A DNA stretch of 64,000 nt from Cyrtodaria siliqua (taxonomy: Eukaryota > Mollusca > Bivalvia > Adapedonta > Hiatellidae): the NCBI GenBank assembly GCA_037043455.1, contig JAWPHD010000002.1:682001-746000 (forward strand), given 5' to 3'. The notes under the pieces were generated by a model. The model was given only the letters and a program-made list of their open reading frames with translations, did not search any database and had not been told where the DNA came from. Shown piece after piece: positions 59,098 to 64,000 of the stretch; position 1 is the stretch's first letter; each line of letters starts with the position of its first letter. The position numbers and the translations under genes are program-made.

Positions 59098-61912
59098 CAA
59101 GAGGCCCAAGAGGGCCTGTGGACGCTCTACTGGCTCAAGATAAAGTTTATGTATAAGGGGCCATAAGTATTTCAAAAATCATTCAACCAGAACATGGCAA
59201 CGACAGGTGCAACTAGGCTTAGTACTGATCATCCTCGCCAAGATTCGCTGAAATCTGGCAAAGAGTTCAGAAGAGACTAATCTGGACAAAGTTTGTGTAT
59301 TAAAACATTTAAAAGGTCACAACTCTGCCAAAAATCATTCAACCGAAATATGGCGATGATATGCACAACTAGGCTTTATACTGATCATCCTTGTCAAGTT
59401 TCGTCTGTATCCAGCCAGGGGTTCAGGAGAGCTAGCCCAGAAAAAAATTGTGGTATCAAAATCCTTTAAAGGGCCATAACTCTGCCAAATATCTGTAAAC
59501 CGAAACGTGACGATGACATGCACAACTATGCTTGGTGCTGATCATCCCTGCAAATTTTCATTGAAATCTGGCGAGGGGTTCAGGAGAAGTAGATCAGAAC
59601 AAAGTTTGTGTATTAAAACCTTTAAAGGGCCATAACTCCGCCAAAAATCATTCAACCGGAACACGGCGATGATTTGCACAACTAGACACAGAATTGATCA
59701 TCCCTAAAAAGTTTCGTTTAATCCGGCCAGGGGTTCAAGAGAACTAGTCAGAACAAAGTTTGTGTATTAAAACCTTTAAAGGGCTAAAACTCCACCAAAA
59801 TCATTCAACTGGAACACGGTGACTATGTACAACTAGGCTTGGTACTGATCATCCCTGCAAAGTTTCAATGAAATCCGGCCAAATGAAGGCCCTTTCGTCT
59901 TAATCAGGCCAAGATATAGCATATTTCAGAAAATCAAGGGCCATGACTCCGATGTAAATGGTCCAATCTGGATGTTTTTCAAACTTGTCCAAGCTTTCAT
60001 TGATATTAACAATCTGGTAAAGTTTCTTAAAGATCGGACAAAAGATGAAGGCCTTATCGTCTTAACGAGGCAAAATATAGGATTTTTTACTAAATCAAGG
60101 ACCATAACTCCACTGTTACTGGTCCGATCTGGCTGGTTTTCGAACTTGACCGAGCTGTCATTGATATTAACAATCTGGTAAAGTTTCATAAAGATCGCAT
60201 GAAAAATGAAGGCCCTATCGTCTTAACGAGGCAAAGTATAGCATTTTTAACTAAATCAAGGGCCATAACTCATCTGTTACTGGTCCGATCTGGCTGATTT
60301 TCGAAATTGCCTGAGCTGTCATTGATATAAACAATCAGGTAAAGTTTTGTAAAGATCAGATGAAAGATGAATGCCCTATCAAATTAACGAGGCAAAATAT
60401 AGCAATTTCAAACTAAATCAAGGGCCATAACTCATCTGTTACTGGTCCAATCTGGCTGTTTTTCGAAATTGTCTGAGCTGTCATTGATATAAACAATCAG
60501 GTAAAATTTTATAAAGATCAGATGAAAGTTGAAGGCCCTATTGAATTAACGAGGCAAAATATAGCATTTTTAACTAAATCAAGGGCCATAACTCCGCTGT
60601 AACTGGTCCGATCTGGCTGATCTTCGAAATGTCCAAGCTTTCATTTATATAAACAATCTGGTAAAGTTTGGTAAAGATCGAATAAAAGATAAAGGCCCTA
60701 TCGTCTTAACGAGGCAAAATATAGCATTTTTAACTAAATCAAGGGCCATAACTCCGCTGTTAATGGCCACGGCCTGCTAGTTTTCGAACTTGTCCTAGCT
60801 CTCAATTATATAAACAATCTGGTAAAGTTTGGTAAAGATTGGATGAAAGATGAAGGCCCTATCATCTTAATGAGGCCAAATATAGCAATTTTAACTAAAT
60901 CAAGGGCGATAATTCCGCTGTTAATGGTCCGGTCTAGCTGGTTTTCAAACTTGTCCGAGCTTTCATTGATATTAACAATCTGTGCAAGTTTTGTAAAGAT
61001 CAAATAATAAATGAAGGTGCTAGAGTGTTCACAAGGCTTAATATGGCATTTTTCAGCAAAACAAGGGCCTTAACTCCGTTGAAATTATTTCGATCTTGCC
61101 GGTTTTCGAACTTGTTCAAGCTTTCATTGATATAAAGACACTGGCAAAGTAAAGTAAAGATCCGATTAATATTGAAGGCCCTAGAGTGTTCACAAGGCAG
61201 AAAATAGCATTTTTCAGAAAAAACAAGGGCCATAACTCCGGTGTTACTGATCTGATTTAGCTGGTTTTCGAACTTGTTTGAGCTTTCATTGATATTAACA
61301 ATCTGTGGAAGTTTGGTAAAGATCAAATAATAAATGAAGGTGCTAGAGTGTTCACAAGGCAGAAAATGCCATTTTTCAGAAAAACAAGGGCCTTAACTCC
61401 GGTGTTACTGACCCAATTCAGCCGATTTTCGAACTTGTCCAACCTATAATTGGTATTAACAATCTGTGCAAGTTTGGTAACGATCAAATAATAAATGAAG
61501 GTGCTAGAGCGTTCATAAGGCAGAAAACAGCAATTTTCAGAAAAATCAAGGGCCACAACTCCGGTGTTACTGATCCGATTTGGCTGGTTTTCGAACTTGT
61601 TCGAGCCTTCATTGATATTAACAATCTGTGCAAGTTTGGTAAAGATCAAATTATAAATGAAGGTGCTAGAGTGTTCACAAGGCTTAATATGGCATTTTTC
61701 AGCAAAACAAGGGCCATAACTCCGGTGAAATTATTCCGATCTGGCTGGTTTTCGAACTTGTCCAAGCTTTCATTGATATTAACAACCTGTTAAAGATTGG
61801 TAAAGATCGGATGAAAAATGAAGGCCCTATGGTGGTAACAAGACAAAAGTTAACGACGGACGGCCGGCCGGCCGGACGGACGGACGGACGACGGACAACT
61901 CGTCATCCCATA
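59098..61912 (+). mobile_element. Pearl-like element with two kinds of core repeat
   Basis: The left end AGAGGCCCAAGAGGGCCTGT plus GCTCTACTGGC is almost identical to the 43-kb element. About five units of one core type follow (GGCCATAACTCTGCCAAAAA, CATTCAACCGGAACA, CTGATCATCC; about 155 bp), then about 12 units of another (AAATCAAGGGCCATAACTCC, GGTCCGATCTGGCTGG, CATTGATATTAACAATCTGG; about 161 bp). It ends in a GACGGACGGCCGG microsatellite and CATCCCATAAG. The final GCTCTGCTGG/CCAGTAGAGC hairpin is missing, so the 3' end is truncated. Minus ORFs of 65-108 residues are repeat artefacts. Confidence 0.8.
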
Positions 61913-62769
61913 AGAAAAATACGTCAAAAAGCAAATATTGACCGTAAAAATGACCGCAGACTCAAATGTGCACTTAATTTGTAAACATCGTCACGTAGGG
62001 ATGCGCGCGCATATATAAGATGGCTCGATTATAAAAATAATGTTGGGGAACTAGACGGGATTTTTTATACTTGACTTGGTTAAATAGCAAACAACACACA
62101 AAAAGCCCTTGCTAAATAACTTAGTATGAAAGGGAACACGTTTATAAATTATGTACTAAGTATGAACATTGTTACTTCCCTTTGAAGAAATATGCAGGTC
62201 TCCTAAATCCGGAATTTCATGGTGTTTAATTGTTTTCCAGACACAAAATTATGCAAATATGTATGTTAGTCATTAATCTTAAGTAATCATTAAGTTATTA
62301 TTGACTATTATTGTACAACACATCATCAAAGTTTTTTTATGACGCCGAGTATTGCTTCTGTGCCGACTTTTCACGACTGTAAAATACCCCTTTCGGTACC
62401 CCATGCCAGAAGGCGTTAGCATACATTTTCATACTCGGATATTTTGTTTACAAATGAAACATGGGGTAACCGTTATTTTATGGAAATATTAACTGTTAAA
62501 AATACATTGTATTGAGATATCTAAGAAAATGGTTATTTTTCATGACGACTATTGCTTCTTTGCCAGTACAGTTAAACTGACCAAAATAATTGCTCTTAAC
62601 ATGAATTATCGATCAAATATTGGCATGTTAATCTCTCTGCTTCAACTTGTAACAGATGCACCTGATTGGTCAATACATTCTGCCTCGTTCCTAGAAAAGT
62701 GACGGATTGAGCCAGAGGATCGACAAGCGGTACCGTTGTGATATTTGGGCCAGCGAGAATGAAACATAC

Positions 62770-62904
62770 CGACGGCTAGATGCACTGCCAACGCATTTTT
62801 CTCTAACGTTAGGCACCACACCATGAGACCATGGACTGACTTCACACCCGAGATCTTCTGTAGACTGGTCTTTATAGAGTAGTAATCCGTGTCACGCGGA
62901 ACAC
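62770..62904 (-). CDS. SLC30A: Zinc transporter (ZnT/SLC30A family), penultimate coding exon
   Basis: 135 bp between acceptor CCTTTTACAG (62905) and donor GTATGT (62769). It begins with GT completing a Gly codon, then VPRDTDYYSIKTSLQKISGV, KSVHGLMVWCLTLEKNALAV and HLAV, ending one base into a codon. This is the CDF cytoplasmic domain: a helix, the conserved VHxLxxW strand (here VHGLMVW) and a strand ending ALAVHLAV, as in SLC30A2/3/8. It joins in frame to both neighbouring exons. An ORF reading past the donor (to 62642) is intronic after HLAV. Confidence 0.9.
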
Positions 62905-63186
62905 CTGTAAAAGGTCACAAACATTTGTTTGAGAAATAAACTATAGACTCAATTTAAGTTGTGTAGTTCTTCCATCTATTTTCAGTCACAGTGACCATAC
63001 TGGATGAATCTAAAAAGCTAGACATTTTGGCCCAAATTTTTAATAAAATTCACCAAGCAGTGTCAGAGATAATGAGGTTGTAAATTTGCTAATGGACAGA
63101 AGAGCTACTGACAAAGCTAATCCGGCGCTTGCGGACCCTAGGTTTGGGCAGTCTGATATTGAGGAATGACAGTGAGTGGTATTTAC
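62905..63186 (-). other. Intron of the zinc transporter gene
   Basis: 282 bp with donor GTAAAT and acceptor TTTTACAG. Phase 1 on both sides. Confidence 0.85.
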
Positions 63187-63298
63187 CTTCCATTATGATG
63201 CGCAGTGTGTCCCGCAACACAGTTATGGTGGTGAGCAACACAAGCAGCGAGAACAGGAATGTACATATAGGGTCCGCTAGACGGTACTTGTCTTCTGG
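63187..63298 (-). CDS. SLC30A: Zinc transporter (ZnT/SLC30A family), TM6 exon
   Basis: 112 bp after acceptor GTGTTTGCAG. It encodes PEDKYRLADPICTFLFSLLV then LLTTITVLRDTLRIIMEG, the start of the last transmembrane helix (TM6) and the linker to the cytoplasmic domain, very close to the vertebrate ZnT2/3/8 sequence DPICTFLFS. These proteins are zinc/proton antiporters that load zinc into vesicles or organelles. The zinc-site HxxxD of TM5, the His-rich loop and TM1-4 should lie in exons beyond base 64000. About 131 residues are recovered over three exons. Which of the ZnT2/3/4/8 members it corresponds to cannot be decided. Confidence 0.92.
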
Positions 63299-63473
63299 CT
63301 GCAAACACAAATACATGTACACATATATTGTCTAGTTTAGACATATTGTATTGCATTTATTTACCAAGTATGCAGTGGGTCGCTTAGCAGTTCTTATAAT
63401 TTGAATCTCAAATGAGGTCAAATGGCCAGAGAAATGAAGTTTTGTAAATACATGTTTCAGTCTGTTTACAGTA

Positions 63474-63660
63474 TTAAAGGGACAAACAGCAATCTCGATT
63501 TGCTTACAAATCACACTGCCACAATAGTAGTTTTTCTACATAACTCGCATACTTGCAATCATTAATAATAATTATTAGAACAGTTCAAAGCAAACTGTTT
63601 TTACATTTTAATTTTACGAACTGTTGAATATATTGCATCAATAACATATTTAAAGATGAA
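63474..63660 (+). mobile_element. AGGGACA-family element, 5' part, in a transporter intron
   Basis: TTAAAGGGACAAACAGCAATCT then CGATTTGCTT, ATTAATAATAATTATTAGAA and CAAAGCAAACTGTTTTTACA follow the family consensus in order. The right end is not preserved. Confidence 0.6.
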
Positions 63661-63911
63661 TAGCCACCCTTTTTGTAGTATTATCAATTAACAAATTTAA
63701 CATCATATGAACATTTCTTGATAGTGCCGGAGACAAACATATATTTAAAACCATTACTAAGTTGTATGTAAAAATAAGTACTATTTCCATGATGTAGATA
63801 CTACTTTTACCACTGCGTGACTGCACGGGAAAATGAGGTAAGTCTGAATTATATAGCTGCACAACTATTGCCAGATAATCGATAAATACATTTACTTGTG
63901 GATTAATTTAC

Positions 63912-64000
63912 CTGTTCAAAGTTTTCTACGTCATCAAATACAATCTTATTCTCGCTTTTCACAGATAATGCAATGTGTGAATTGTAAATATCTATTGTTG
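63912..64000 (-). CDS. Possible exon, edge of window (doubtful)
   Basis: The minus strand has one open frame of 29 codons from the edge (TIDIYNSHIALSVKSENKIV then FDDVENFEQ), ending at CAG|GTAAAT in phase 0, the phase needed to join the 63187-63298 exon. However, ZnT proteins carry TM5 at this point and this peptide does not look like it. It may be an alternative exon or chance. Confidence 0.25.

Larger units (their letters stand above)
57544..62769 (-). other. 5.2-kb intron of the zinc transporter gene
   Basis: Donor GTATGT (62769) and acceptor TTTTCAG (57544). It carries a TIR element, a 17-bp minisatellite and a 2.8-kb pearl-like array, listed separately. No other coding sequence was recognised in it. 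Confidence 0.8.

Noticed and set aside
60806..61649. Repeated 65-108-residue minus ORFs in the zinc transporter intron
   Set aside because: They are by-products of the 161-bp core repeats of the pearl-like element.
1..64000. Endogenous virus or bacterial insertion
   Set aside because: No capsid, integrase, protease or phage-type genes, no LTR pair and no operon-like run of ORFs were seen. The only reverse transcriptase is of LINE type.

Overview
The window looks like nuclear DNA of a bivalve mollusc. Its genes are split by GT/AG introns, about nine tenths of it is AT-rich non-coding sequence, and the repeats resemble known bivalve families. These include core repeats with GACGGAC microsatellites and hairpin ends (pearl-like), short TTAA-flanked elements and tRNA-related SINEs. 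The assignment rests on recognising these families, not on a marker gene, so order and genus are left open. No prokaryotic, organellar or viral genes were seen.

Three protein genes can be supported, all on the minus strand. At the left edge is a two-B-box (TRIM-like) gene: exon 1 is 1289-1752, and a phase-matched exon 2 (1-316) runs off the window. At 4865-8008 a single long exon encodes a 1047-residue acidic, low-complexity protein that I do not recognise. It starts just after a splice acceptor, and a 9-codon upstream ORF overlaps its start codon. At the right edge is the 3' half of a zinc transporter gene of the SLC30A (ZnT2/3/4/8) type. Its exons at 63187-63298, 62770-62904 and 57395-57543 join in frame across a 5.2-kb intron full of repeats. 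The upstream exons lie beyond the window.

Between these genes (about 8-57 kb) the window is a repeat landscape. The largest item is a satellite of 37-bp units, about 190 copies, at 22.6-28.2 and 31.3-32.7 kb. A 5'-truncated LINE (28.2-31.3 kb, minus) splits it. The LINE is itself interrupted by an 835-bp TTAA-flanked element whose removal restores the LINE reading frame. Other items are five pearl-like arrays (13.7, 20.9, 41.1, 43.0 and 59.1 kb), at least six copies of an AGGGACA-ended TTAA element, MITEs of hAT-like, Harbinger-like and Tc1-like form, several hairpin-forming palindromes, and many minisatellites.

The genes show no evident functional relationship. The strongest leads are the layered insertion history at 22-33 kb, the structurally conserved but sequence-divergent hairpin ends of the pearl-like elements, a 638-bp inverted-repeat element between perfect 16-bp direct repeats, and the unrecognised 1047-residue protein.
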